Shown here piece after piece: positions 10,032 to 18,651 of a stretch of DNA of 64,000 nucleotides (positions within the stretch are counted from its first letter, which is position 1; the number at the start of each line of letters is the position of its first letter). The position numbers and the translations under genes are program-made. The notes below the pieces were generated by a model, which saw only the letters and a list, made by a program, of their open reading frames with translations, was not told where the DNA came from and made no database searches. The DNA comes from Roseibium salinum. Its GTDB lineage: Bacteria; Pseudomonadota; Alphaproteobacteria; Rhizobiales; Stappiaceae. The stretch is taken from NCBI RefSeq assembly GCF_026240905.1, contig NZ_JAPEVI010000003.1, positions 868,001-932,000 on the forward strand, given 5' to 3'.

Positions 10032-13000
10032 TCATGCAGCCTCTGTCAGCTTCGAACCATCTCCGACCAGCCTCACGACGCCGGCGAAGTCCAGCTTGCC
10101 CGATCCCAGAACAGGAACCGCGGGCACGACGCGGATTTCCGCCGGGATCATCAGATCCTGCGCGCCTCGGGCCTTTGCCTGTTCAATGAAGTCAGAACGC
10201 GAGGCGTGCGGGCATTCGGTGACGAGGATGAGTTTCTCGCCCTTGCGCTCGTCCTTTACGGCGGCGACAGCGGAAAGGTGATCCGGCCAGATCTGGCTCG
10301 CCAAGGCTTCAACCGCGGCCAGGGAGACCATTTCGCCGCCGATCTTGGCGAAGCGTTTGGCGCGGCCCTTGATGGAAATGAAGCCGTCCTCATCGATTTC
10401 GACGATATCGCCCGTGTCGTGCCAGCCGTCGACCAGAGGTTCAATGACACCTGGACTGTCCGCCATGAGATAGCCGACCATGACATTCGGTCCGCTGACA
10501 TGGAGGCGGCCGCCGGTTTCGACACCCGGCACCGGCTCCAGTCGCGCCGCCATGCCCGGCATCAGCTTGCCGACCGTACCCGGCTTGTTGAACATCGGCG
10601 TGTTGATCGCGATGACCGGGGCTGTTTCAGTAACGCCGTAACCCTCCAGCACGCGCAGCCCGAAGCGTTCCATGTAGATCTGACGCGTTGCGGGCTTGAC
10701 CGGCTCCGCCCCGGCAAAGCAGTAGCGCAAGGAGCGGAAGTCATAGGCATGCGCCACCCGTGCGTAGCCGTTCAGGAAGGTGTCCGTGCCGAACAGGATG
10801 GTGGCGTTGGAGGAATAGATCAGCTCGGGGATGATCCGGTAGTGCAATGGCGAGGGATAGAAATAGGCCGGCACGCCGGAGATCAGCGGCAGGATGGTGC
10901 CCGCCGTCAGGCCGAAGGAATGGAACATCGGCAGCACGTTGAAGACCTTGTCCGATGGCGTGAAATCGATCCGCGCCGCTGCCTGGGTGGCGTTGGCGAG
11001 GATGTTCCTGTGGGTCAGCACCACGCCTTTCGGCTTGCCTTCCGAACCGGAGGTGAAGAGGATCACCGCCGTGTCGTTTGCGGCACGACAGGCGAGCGGG
11101 CCCTTGCGGCTCAAGAGGCCGCGGATCTTGTCGGAGAACCCGATCGTCTCGCGCACATCGTCCAGCCAGATGAAGGAGACATGCGGCTCCAGTCCTTCGG
11201 CCAGGGCCTCCAGCCGGGCCTGTTTTACAAAGGCCCGTGACGAGAGGATCGTCGTGACCTGCGCCGTGCGGCACGCCGAGAGGACGTTTTCCAGCCCGGC
11301 GGTGAAGTTGATCATGGCAGGTACCTTGCCGGCCGACATCACCGCCAGCATGGTGACGACGGAGCCGTTGGCATTGGGCAGCATGACGCCGAGCGTCTCC
11401 TGGCCCGCGGTCAAGGCCGTGATCTTGCGGCCGAGGACCGAAGCGCCCGTCAGCAGTCTGCCGTAGCTCAGCTTCCCGGTGATCGGATCTTCCACCGCCG
11501 TTTCGGACATGCCCCGTTCCCGTGCCGTGGCGATGACCTTCTCCAGGATGGTCTTGTTGTCCGCGAGACTGGTCTCGAACATCAGGTCGGACATGATCTG
11601 GTAGAGCTCCGCGCCCGCCGCTGCCCGGCGCTTGCGTCCTCTGAGGTCTGCCGGCAGCTCCAGGCGCCTGGGTTCCATGATGGTCACCTTCACCTTCGGG
11701 AACAGGCGCTTGCGGATCTGGCTGGGGCTCAGATAGGAAAACGGTGTCTTTTCCAGTCCGTCGATGCGGATCGGCACGATCATGGCGCCGGTCTTGTCGG
11801 CCACCATGGCCGCGCCGTCATAGACCTTCATCAGGCTGCCGGTGACCGTCAGACGGCCTTCGGGAAAGATCACCATCGGCTCGCCGGAGTTCACCACCTT
11901 GATCAGCGACCGGGTCGCCATCGGTTTGGCGGGGTTGATCGGCAGTGCGTTGGCCAGCGACAGGAACGGCTTTACCCACCAGCGGCTGGCGACCTCGTAA
12001 TCGATGGCAAAGGTCGGCGTCTTGTCCGTCAGGGTCAGGGCGAGGCCCGCATCGAGATAGCTCACGTGGTTCAGCGCCAGGATCGGGGCGTCGCCGGCCT
12101 TTTCCAGGTTCTCCATGCCCTTGACTTCCATCCGGAAGATGGCCCGGTAGAGAATGGAAATCGCATCGCGCATCGGCTGCGTCGGCAGGAGTTTCAGCAT
12201 TGCGATCGCGGCCAGGACATTGAGGATCGCCAGGCACAGCATGATGACAGGCAGGGAGATACCCGCTTTCTGCGCCCCGGCGAGCAACAGGCCGCCGGTC
12301 GTCATCATCGCTGCGCCGAGCGCATTGGCGGCTGCAATGCGCCGTGCGCGGCTCTCCGGTTTTGCCCATGTCTGCAGGGCGGTGAATGTCGGGACCACCA
12401 GAAGCGCCCCGGCAATCGCCAGTCCGGCCATATCGACGCTGAGGCGCAGAACGCCTTCGCCCTGCAGGAACTCGCCCAGGCCGGAAGCTGCCGGGGCGAC
12501 CCGCAATCCCGCCAGCGCCAGGGCTGCGTCGAAGCAGAAGAATGCCATGAGCGCGGTGCCCACCGGTGCGGGCAGCAGAACCACCCGGCCGGCGGAAATC
12601 CAGGCGGCGAGCGCCGATCCGATGCCGATCGAAACGGCAAAGATGGTCAGGAAATAGGTGATCGCGATCTGACCGCCGCCGAGACTGTCGCGGACCATGA
12701 GCGGCAGGACCGCCATGACGACGGCGCCGGTCATCCAGAACCAGGCGTTCATCAGCGCCACGCGGAAGAGGCGCTTGTCACGGGCGAGATCGGAAAGAAC
12801 CTGCCAGGTCGAGGTGGCAATGTTCCAGTCGATCCTGAGGTCAGGGGCTGCTGCGGGCGCGGCCGGGATCTGGCGGCTCAAGGCATAGCAGGCGAGTGCC
12901 AGCGCCAGCATGACAGGGGCGAATACGAGGGCCGGGGCGCTCATGGCAAACAGGAGCCCGGCGGATATCGTTCCGCCCAGTATCGCCAGAAAGGTTCCGG

Positions 13001-13451
13001 CTTCGATCCAGGCGTTGGCGCGGGGCAACTCTTCCGCTTGCAGATGGTCGGGCAACAGACCGTATTTGACGGGACTGAAGAGGGCGGACATCGCCCCGAA
13101 AACGAAGAGCGCGCAGAAAAGAAGGGGCAGGGAGGAGAATGCCATTCCGGCGACGGCCAGACCTGCTCCGCCAACCTCGGCGAGTTTGGTGATGCGCGCC
13201 AGTTTCGCCTTGTCGTGCTTGTCGGCCAATTCCCCGCCGAGGGCGGACAGGGCCAGAAAGGGAACGATGAAGACGGCGCCGGCCAGCGCGATCAGCGCCC
13301 CGGATGTGCCGGTTGCCGATCCTGCCGAACCAACCTGAAACAGCACCAGGAAAACCAGTGAATTCTTCAGGAAGTTGTCGTTGAAGGCGGAGAGAAACTG
13401 GGTCCAGAACAGCGGCGCGAACCGCCTTGTGGTCATCAGGGACTTGCTCAT
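10032..13451 (-). CDS. tripartite acyl-[ACP]-phospholipid O-acyltransferase / acyl-ACP ligase (Aas-like) with MFS domain
   Basis: The 1139-residue protein has three modules. Residues 1 to about 400 are an MFS transporter of the LplT type (begins with TQFLSAFNDNFLKNS). Residues about 440-640 are a PlsC acyltransferase with the H-x4-D motif (NHVSYLD) and the FPEGR motif. The C-terminal 480 residues are an AMP-binding acyl ligase with FTSGSEGKPKG and YGVTE motifs. Together these should flip lyso-phospholipids inward and reacylate them from ACP-activated fatty acids. E. coli splits this between LplT and Aas. The ATG at 13451 is chosen because the MFS domain begins within a few residues; the frame extends to 13598. 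Confidence 0.9.
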   Translation of the reverse strand: MSKSLMTTRRFAPLFWTQFLSAFNDNFLKNSLVFLVLFQVGSAGSATGTSGALIALAGAVFIVPFLALSALGGELADKHDKAKLARITKLAEVGGAGLAVAGMAFSSLPLLFCALFVFGAMSALFSPVKYGLLPDHLQAEELPRANAWIEAGTFLAILGGTISAGLLFAMSAPALVFAPVMLALALACYALSRQIPAAPAAAPDLRIDWNIATSTWQVLSDLARDKRLFRVALMNAWFWMTGAVVMAVLPLMVRDSLGGGQIAITYFLTIFAVSIGIGSALAAWISAGRVVLLPAPVGTALMAFFCFDAALALAGLRVAPAASGLGEFLQGEGVLRLSVDMAGLAIAGALLVVPTFTALQTWAKPESRARRIAAANALGAAMMTTGGLLLAGAQKAGISLPVIMLCLAILNVLAAIAMLKLLPTQPMRDAISILYRAIFRMEVKGMENLEKAGDAPILALNHVSYLDAGLALTLTDKTPTFAIDYEVASRWWVKPFLSLANALPINPAKPMATRSLIKVVNSGEPMVIFPEGRLTVTGSLMKVYDGAAMVADKTGAMIVPIRIDGLEKTPFSYLSPSQIRKRLFPKVKVTIMEPRRLELPADLRGRKRRAAAGAELYQIMSDLMFETSLADNKTILEKVIATARERGMSETAVEDPITGKLSYGRLLTGASVLGRKITALTAGQETLGVMLPNANGSVVTMLAVMSAGKVPAMINFTAGLENVLSACRTAQVTTILSSRAFVKQARLEALAEGLEPHVSFIWLDDVRETIGFSDKIRGLLSRKGPLACRAANDTAVILFTSGSEGKPKGVVLTHRNILANATQAAARIDFTPSDKVFNVLPMFHSFGLTAGTILPLISGVPAYFYPSPLHYRIIPELIYSSNATILFGTDTFLNGYARVAHAYDFRSLRYCFAGAEPVKPATRQIYMERFGLRVLEGYGVTETAPVIAINTPMFNKPGTVGKLMPGMAARLEPVPGVETGGRLHVSGPNVMVGYLMADSPGVIEPLVDGWHDTGDIVEIDEDGFISIKGRAKRFAKIGGEMVSLAAVEALASQIWPDHLSAVAAVKDERKGEKLILVTECPHASRSDFIEQAKARGAQDLMIPAEIRVVPAVPVLGSGKLDFAGVVRLVGDGSKLTEAA

Positions 13452-13604
13452 TCTTGTCCTCCTGGACCGGCCCGCATTCAGGCCGAAACCTGAATGCAGA
13501 AGCCGATCGTTTCCAAAGTGCGGGAGCATCCTATCCGCGATACCTGAACAAAGGATGCTCCGGAGACGGCCGCGAGCGGCGCGCCCGTTGCTCGTCATTG
13601 CGGG

Positions 13605-13886
13605 TCAGACCCGCTCCGGCTTGTTGATGTCCATCAACAGCTTCTCGGTCTTTGCGTCTTCCAGACGGTTGTGGAACTTCTCGGCTTCGTCCCGGTCACG
13701 CAGCGTCTTGGTCAACGTCACGGCGGAGTGGACGAGCATGATCGCGGCCATGGCGTAAAAGCCCTTGGCGGAGAAGCTGGCTTCCAGGTTGTAGATGCCA
13801 AGGGCCATCATGATGGCGGCCACCGCAAAGCTGGTCATGGTGAAGATCATCCAGTTGTTGGAATGCTTGATCGTCGGTTCCTGCAT
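13605..13886 (-). CDS. YiaA/YiaB-like two-helix inner membrane protein
   Basis: The 93-residue protein has two membrane helices (about 15-35 and 42-62, the first containing MIFTMTSFAVAAIMMALGIY), matching the YiaAB two-helix domain, followed by a charged C-terminal helix. Function is unknown; E. coli yiaA/yiaB are unassigned inner membrane genes. The ATG at 13886 has a GAAAGGA ribosome site. It lies directly behind the pspA-like gene and almost certainly shares its transcript and the TetR control. Confidence 0.85.
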   Translation of the reverse strand: MQEPTIKHSNNWMIFTMTSFAVAAIMMALGIYNLEASFSAKGFYAMAAIMLVHSAVTLTKTLRDRDEAEKFHNRLEDAKTEKLLMDINKPERV

Positions 13887-13900
13887 GGGAGTGTCCTTTC

Positions 13901-14601
13901 TCAGTTGCTCTTTTTTCCAGAAGGAGGGGGATCTCGGATTTGAGGCGGGCGAGAACGTCGTCCGCACTGTTCCTAACGGGTTCGCCGCAGCCGGCATCGC
14001 CCAGCTTTTCGATGAGCGCTTGCGGGCGTCCGGAAATGGACAGGGCGTCGAATTCCACGTCCGCCAGCTGGTCCCGTTCCTGGCGGTGCAGGATTTCCTC
14101 CAGCTGATCTTCCGCCCGGGTCAGTGCCGACTGTCCGGCGCCGGCCCCGAGCGACTGGGCCTTCTGGATCCGGTCGCGGACGTCTGCCGTCCGCTCGCCC
14201 CGCTTCAGGGCGCGCAGGCGGCTTTGGGCCCGGTGCAAGGTGTCGGTCAGGCGGGCGAGATCCTGATCGAAGGATTGGATGGCAGCTTCCAGATCGGTCT
14301 TTTCGTCTTCGAGCAGGGCGATGGCTTCTGCAGCCTCCCGCGCCAACGGTTCAAGACCTTTCAGCAGGGCGTTGCGCGCCCGGTTTTCCAGGTCCTCGAT
14401 CGATGTGCAGATCTGGCTGAGCCGTCTGCGGTCCTGCTGCTGCTCCGCCCGGGCCCGGGCGAGGGCTTCCTGGGCAGCACGGACGGATACTGCCGCGCTG
14501 CGCAGATTGGCGGAGAGACCCGCCAGGGATTGCCGGTCGTGATGACCGGCTGCGCCGTCAAGAAACAACGCTTTCAATTGCGTGATGAACGGTTCGAACA
14601 T
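13901..14601 (-). CDS. PspA/IM30-like protein, 3' end frameshifted
   Basis: The protein is a long coiled coil of the PspA/IM30 type (starts MFEPFITQLKALF, with heptad-rich helices over about residues 30-180). PspA-type proteins bind and stabilise the inner membrane under stress. GGAGGCGAT precedes the ATG at 14601. As written the frame does not stop here: it runs on to 13696 through yiaA in another frame. A single extra A in the A6 run (T6 at 13911-13916) would give an ending in LEKKSN and a stop at 13901, just before the yiaA ribosome site, for about 233 residues. I take that as the real end. Confidence 0.75.
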
Positions 14602-14616
14602 ATCGCCTCCACAAAA

Positions 14617-14631
14617 GTGAACAGTGTTCAC
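14617..14631. promoter_or_regulatory. TetR-type operator 1
   Basis: GTGAACAGTGTTCAC is a perfect 15-base palindrome 15 bases upstream of the pspA-like ATG. It shares the core GAAC-N3-GTTC with operator 2, near the tetR-type gene. Confidence 0.75.
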
Positions 14632-14674
14632 CATTTGACAAAGCCATATCGAATGCGGTAGGTCAAGAAAAAAA

Positions 14675-14687
14675 TGAACCTAGTTCA
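14675..14687. promoter_or_regulatory. TetR-type operator 2
   Basis: TGAACCTAGTTCA is a 13-base palindrome 21 bases upstream of the tetR-type ATG. It has the same GAAC-N3-GTTC core as operator 1. Two copies in one divergent gap suggest that the regulator controls both itself and the pspA-yiaA pair. Confidence 0.75.
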
Positions 14688-14708
14688 CTTTTATGAAGGG
14701 CGCCTGGA

Positions 14709-15296
14709 ATGGCCGGACTGCAGAAAGCGAAAAGCGAAGAAACGCACCGGAGAGTGCTGGAAGCGGCGGTTGCCGCGGTGGAGGCCGGCGGACAGGAGGC
14801 GGTGAACATCCGCAAGATCGCAGCAGAGGCGGGCTATTCGGTCGGCTCCGTCTATAAACATTACGAGGACCAGGATGCGCTGCTGACGGCGGTCAATTCG
14901 GTCACGCTCGGCCGCATCAGGCAGGTGATGGCTGCGGCCGTGCAGGGGACAGACGATCCGGTCGCCCAGTTGAAGGCCCTGGCACAGGCCTACCTGGCTT
15001 TCGCCCGGCACAACAAGAACCTCTGGGTCACCCTGTTCGGTCACCGTTTGCCGGAGGACAAGCCCGTGCCCGAGTGGCATATCCAGGAAAACGTCGCGCT
15101 GCTCGGCTTCATTGCGGGGCCCTTGCGGGTGCTGGACCCGGCGCTGGTCGATGACGCTCTGGCGGCCCGCACCCGCACGTGCTTTGCCGCCGTGCACGGA
15201 CTGGTGACGATCAGTCTCGAGGAAAGGTTCATCGGCCTGTCCGGACACCTTCTCGAACAGGAGATGGATTTTCTGGTCGAGAAGCTCGTTACTTGA
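14709..15296 (+). CDS. TetR family transcriptional regulator
   Basis: The 195-residue protein has a TetR helix-turn-helix near residues 35-58 (NIRKIAAEAGYSVGSVYKHY) and a helical ligand/dimer domain resembling the TetR_C WHG type (VTLFGHRLPED segment). It is divergent from the pspA-like gene, and the 107-base gap holds two matching palindromes, so it probably represses the pspA-yiaA unit and itself. The inducer is unknown; lipid or envelope-active molecules would fit the target genes. Confidence 0.9.
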   Translation: MAGLQKAKSEETHRRVLEAAVAAVEAGGQEAVNIRKIAAEAGYSVGSVYKHYEDQDALLTAVNSVTLGRIRQVMAAAVQGTDDPVAQLKALAQAYLAFARHNKNLWVTLFGHRLPEDKPVPEWHIQENVALLGFIAGPLRVLDPALVDDALAARTRTCFAAVHGLVTISLEERFIGLSGHLLEQEMDFLVEKLVT

Positions 15297-15316
15297 GGCG
15301 GCAAGGCTGCCTCAAG
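15292..15316. terminator. hairpin between convergent tetR-type and selO genes
   Basis: CTTGAGGC (15292-15299) pairs with GCCTCAAG (15309-15316), and the arms contain the stop codons of both genes. There is no T tract, so termination is uncertain, but the position fits a bidirectional one. Confidence 0.4.
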
Positions 15317-16793
15317 TGCCGCAAAAGGTCTGGTACGGCCCGAAATCCTCCGGTGCCGGTTCCGCGTAGGTTTCGAAGCCCGGTCTTTCCTCGAACGGCG
15401 ACTTCACGGCTTCGAGCAGCTTGTTGACCGGGGCATAGTCGCCGCCCTCGGCGGCCGCAAGCGCTTCTTCCACCTTGTGATTGCGCGGAATGTAAAGCGG
15501 ATTGACTTCATCCATCGCGGCCTTGACCGCGCCGGGTTCAATGCCCTCCCTGCTCAGCCTTGCCCGCCAGGCACTCAGCCACTCGTCGAAACCGGCGGGA
15601 TCTGCAAAGAAGGCACGTGCCGCCTCGGTCTCTCCAACCGCCGCCTCGCCAAGACGGCGGAAGGTGAGCGTGTAATCGGCTTTCTGGTCGTGCATTTCGC
15701 TCAGCAGCTGTTCGAACAGCGCGGCGTCGCCATCTTCCTCCGTGCGAAGCCCCAGCTTGGCGCGCATACCGGCTAGCCAATGCGGCCGGTAGATCTCCGG
15801 AAACCGGCTGAGCTCGGTGCTTGCGCGCTCGACCGCCTTGTCCAGATCGTCTGGTTCGATCAGCGCCAGGATGGCTTCGGCGAGACGCGCGAGATTCCAT
15901 TGCGCAATGACCGGCTGGCGGCCGAATGCATAGCGGCCGCCGTGGTCGATGGAGCTGAAGACGGCGGCCGGATGATAGGCGTCGATGAAAGCGCAGGGGC
16001 CGTAGTCGATGGTTTCCCCGGAAATCGTGGTGTTGTCCGTATTCATGACGCCATGGACGAAGCCCACCAGCACCCAGTTGGCCACGAGAGCGGCCTGGCG
16101 CTCGATGACCCGGCGCAGGAGCTTCAGATAACGCTCGCCGTCGCCGGTCAGGTCCGGATCGTGCCGGGCAATGGCGTAGTCGGCAAGCTGGCGCACCTTG
16201 TCGGTCTCGCCCCTGGCCGCGAAATACTGAAAGGTGCCGACGCGCAGGTGGCTTGCGGCAACCCGCGCGAGCACCGCGCCCGGCTTGGGTCCATCCCGGA
16301 AAATCGTCTCGCCCGTCGTCACTGCCGCCAGTGCGCGCGTTGTGGGTATCTTCAGGGCATGCATGGCTTCGCCGATGACGTATTCCCGCAGAACCGGACC
16401 GACCACGGCCTTGCCGTCTCCACCGCGCGAAAACGGTGTCGGGCCGGAGCCCTTCAGATGAATGTCCCGCCGTCTGCCGTTCTGATCGATCACTTCGCCG
16501 ATCAGCAGCGCGCGGCCGTCTCCAAGCTGCGGCGAAAACCCGCCGAACTGATGCCCGGCATAGACCTGGGCGAGGGGGGAGGCGCCATCGGGGCTTTTCA
16601 CGCCGGCAAAGATCGCCGCACCCTCCGGGGTTTCCAGGACGTCGGGATCAAGCCCGAGTTCTTCCGCCAGTTGCCGGTTGAACAGAACCAGTTCCGGCGC
16701 GGGAACCTTGGCGCCTTGCCAGGCGACGTAAAAGCCCGGAAGCTCCCGTGCGTAGGTGTTGTCGAACTGGAAAAGCGGTGGTCTTGCGGTCAT
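15312..16793 (-). CDS. selO: protein adenylyltransferase SelO (YdiU/UPF0061)
   Basis: SelO is a pseudokinase-fold enzyme that transfers AMP from ATP to Ser/Thr/Tyr of proteins and is linked to redox balance. The family hallmarks are present: [18 protein letters not shown] near residue 95, the [15 protein letters not shown] segment, [11 protein letters not shown] in the catalytic loop and YGPCAFID. The C terminus ends TFCGT with the conserved near-terminal Cys. The predicted 493 residues are full length. The ATG at 16793 is preferred over the one at 16802, as homologues begin close to the [11 protein letters not shown] segment. Confidence 0.95.
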   Translation of the reverse strand: MTARPPLFQFDNTYARELPGFYVAWQGAKVPAPELVLFNRQLAEELGLDPDVLETPEGAAIFAGVKSPDGASPLAQVYAGHQFGGFSPQLGDGRALLIGEVIDQNGRRRDIHLKGSGPTPFSRGGDGKAVVGPVLREYVIGEAMHALKIPTTRALAAVTTGETIFRDGPKPGAVLARVAASHLRVGTFQYFAARGETDKVRQLADYAIARHDPDLTGDGERYLKLLRRVIERQAALVANWVLVGFVHGVMNTDNTTISGETIDYGPCAFIDAYHPAAVFSSIDHGGRYAFGRQPVIAQWNLARLAEAILALIEPDDLDKAVERASTELSRFPEIYRPHWLAGMRAKLGLRTEEDGDAALFEQLLSEMHDQKADYTLTFRRLGEAAVGETEAARAFFADPAGFDEWLSAWRARLSREGIEPGAVKAAMDEVNPLYIPRNHKVEEALAAAEGGDYAPVNKLLEAVKSPFEERPGFETYAEPAPEDFGPYQTFCGT

Positions 16794-16987
16794 CAGGTAC
16801 ACTTTTTGCGTTTGAACAGTTGCCAGGCCGGCCTGTCTTCAGGCCGACTTTCGAATGCAGGTTACCCTTCAAACCAATATATGGGCCTTTTGTGCCCGAT
16901 TTCCGCAGGATTTTCTCAGCAAAAGACCGGAGCGCAATCAATTTTCCGCCTCACGGTGAGGCCGCCGGGTGCAGGTTGATCGCGATT

Positions 16988-17410
16988 TCAGCGCGTTTCC
17001 GGATGAACGTCACCCAACATTTCGGCGGCTTTCTCGGCTTCCTTGCCCGACAGGCTGCCGGTGCATTTGTTGGCTCCGTAGCCGGTCTCCTCGTCCGGCA
17101 GCTTGTGCAAGAACAGCAAGTACGTTTGGCCGATCTTGAGATCCATTGCGCAAGTGGTGCGGTTGACAAATTGAAGTGGCGAACGGGCAGGGGACTTCCA
17201 AGTGGCTTCCGCCCGAAAATCAACGACCTGCCCCTGTGCCGACGTCAGGCTGCCTTCGATGGCCGCGACCTCGCCGAAGACCACAAGATCGGCCGCTGAA
17301 TAGGCTTCCGGAATATCCTCCAGCGGCTTGCACCTGCATGCCTGGGCCGATCCGGCCGAAAACAGCAGAGCCGACAGGCTTGCAGCGAGGGTAAGTGCTT
17401 TGAAGGTCAT
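16988..17410 (-). CDS. secreted CxC protein, netrin/TIMP-like fold suspected
   Basis: The 140-residue protein has a clear signal peptide ending AQA, so the mature form starts with CRC. A mature N-terminal CxC followed by a segment like AYSAADLVVFGEV, with two further Cys downstream (TTCAMDL and NKCTG), is the pattern of bacterial netrin/TIMP-like domains. Two disulfides are likely. Whether it inhibits a metalloprotease is unknown; an HExxH protein is encoded just upstream on the same strand. The fold assignment rests on motif pattern only. Confidence 0.65.
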   Translation of the reverse strand: MTFKALTLAASLSALLFSAGSAQACRCKPLEDIPEAYSAADLVVFGEVAAIEGSLTSAQGQVVDFRAEATWKSPARSPLQFVNRTTCAMDLKIGQTYLLFLHKLPDEETGYGANKCTGSLSGKEAEKAAEMLGDVHPETR

Positions 17411-17461
17411 GGCATCCTCTTGCGGTGTGCCGTTTTTAGCCGGGACGTGGGAGGCGATGGC

Positions 17462-17932
17462 TCAACCTGTAATCGTTGGGTCATAGGGTGTTCTCGGGTC
17501 ATCGACGCCCGTGCGGTGTTCGGCGGCCGAACCCAGGCGGCAGGCCAGGATGGCCCGCTCTGCCGCGTCGGTGGTGCCGTCAGCGCCGTTCACATGGGCG
17601 AGCTCGTGAATGATGGTGGCGAGAACCGTCCATTTGCCAATCCGGATCGCCTTGTTTCCGACAGCCATTTCCTTGCCGCCGACGGCATTGGTCTCGCCAT
17701 AGTAATTGAAGGTCGCATTGTAGTTGATCCAGATCGTATTGTCTCCGAGCAGGCTGGTCAGCGTTCTCCCGCCGGGAAGCGTGGCAAAATAAGTGTTGGC
17801 ACTCGGGATGTTCCGGGCGATCGACCTGGCTTTGGTTCGCGACCATCGGAACATCCAGCGGTATTGTGCCGGAACTGTGATGTAACCGGCCGTGGGGCTA
17901 ACATGATCGCCGATATTAATCTGAATGCTCAT
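17462..17932 (-). CDS. small HExxH metallopeptidase-like protein
   Basis: The 156-residue protein has HELAH (about residue 112) followed closely by NGADGTTDAAERA. HExxH binds zinc; the GTTD resembles the GTxD third-ligand motif of aspzincins (M35), although here it is much nearer the HExxH than usual. No signal peptide is visible. The N-terminal half is rich in Tyr, Trp and Arg and is not recognised. It might be a secreted toxin-like peptidase that uses another export route. It lies 51 bases upstream of the netrin-like gene on the same strand. Confidence 0.6.
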   Translation of the reverse strand: MSIQINIGDHVSPTAGYITVPAQYRWMFRWSRTKARSIARNIPSANTYFATLPGGRTLTSLLGDNTIWINYNATFNYYGETNAVGGKEMAVGNKAIRIGKWTVLATIIHELAHVNGADGTTDAAERAILACRLGSAAEHRTGVDDPRTPYDPTITG

Positions 17933-18147
17933 TGGAACAGCCCTTTGTGCTGCAGTTTCATGGAACGCGAACTCAGGTCTTTCGGGGCAGTCTTGACGCC
18001 AGTGACCACACTACCGAAACCACCGGGGAGTGCTGTGACGTACGTCACTTTGGCAGTGTCCAGCCAGGGCACTTGAAGTGGCCGCGCCAAGCTTCACAAT
18101 GCGCGCGGGCACTGCGACACGGAAATGAAAAAGGAGCGGGCCGGCCG

Positions 18148-18609
18148 ATGATCGAGGATGACCTTTGCCGCTGGATCGAGGAAGCCTTCGAGGACGTTCC
18201 GCAGCCTTCGGATGACGAGCTTCTGCATCCCGGCTGCATGGACGATTGCGACATCCTGCAGTTCTATGGCGGTGTCTCCAGCCAGGACATGAGCGGCGCG
18301 ATGATCGTCTATAATTATGCCGCGCTGACGGCATTCAGCGCCGCGGCGTTCCGGTACTATCTTCCCGCCTACATGCTCTGGACCCTGCGCAATCCCGACA
18401 GCATCGAATATGCGGGCGAGGCCACCCTGCGCGCGCTCGATCCGGGAACGGCGGACGAAATGCTTCATGATTTTCAAAAGTCGCATTTTGACGAGCTGGA
18501 CCGGGCGCAGGTCGAGGTGGTCAAGGCCTTCCTGCTGACCATAAGCGACCATCCGGATCTGGGGGAGTATGCGGATGCGGCGCTGCTGAACCATTGGCTG
18601 GACGCATAG
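18148..18609 (+). CDS. DUF6714-like protein
   Basis: The 153-residue acidic protein begins at ATG 18148 behind an AAGGAG ribosome site. The frame is open much further upstream (to 17932) but the extra part has no family pattern. It has a Trp-rich N-terminal helix (CRWIEEAF), a central LTAFSAAAFRYYLPAYMLW segment and a regular helical C terminus, as I recall for DUF6714. Function is unknown. It is cytosolic by appearance and converges with the cyclase/TPR gene. Confidence 0.65.
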   Translation: MIEDDLCRWIEEAFEDVPQPSDDELLHPGCMDDCDILQFYGGVSSQDMSGAMIVYNYAALTAFSAAAFRYYLPAYMLWTLRNPDSIEYAGEATLRALDPGTADEMLHDFQKSHFDELDRAQVEVVKAFLLTISDHPDLGEYADAALLNHWLDA

Positions 18610-18651
18610 TTCTCCAAGCCCGAGGCAACAGGCGTTCCGGGTGAGAGGTGT

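Noticed and set aside
13696..13900. pspA extended through yiaA
   Set aside because: The extension is His/Gln-rich with no coiled-coil pattern and is out of frame with the well-supported yiaA gene.
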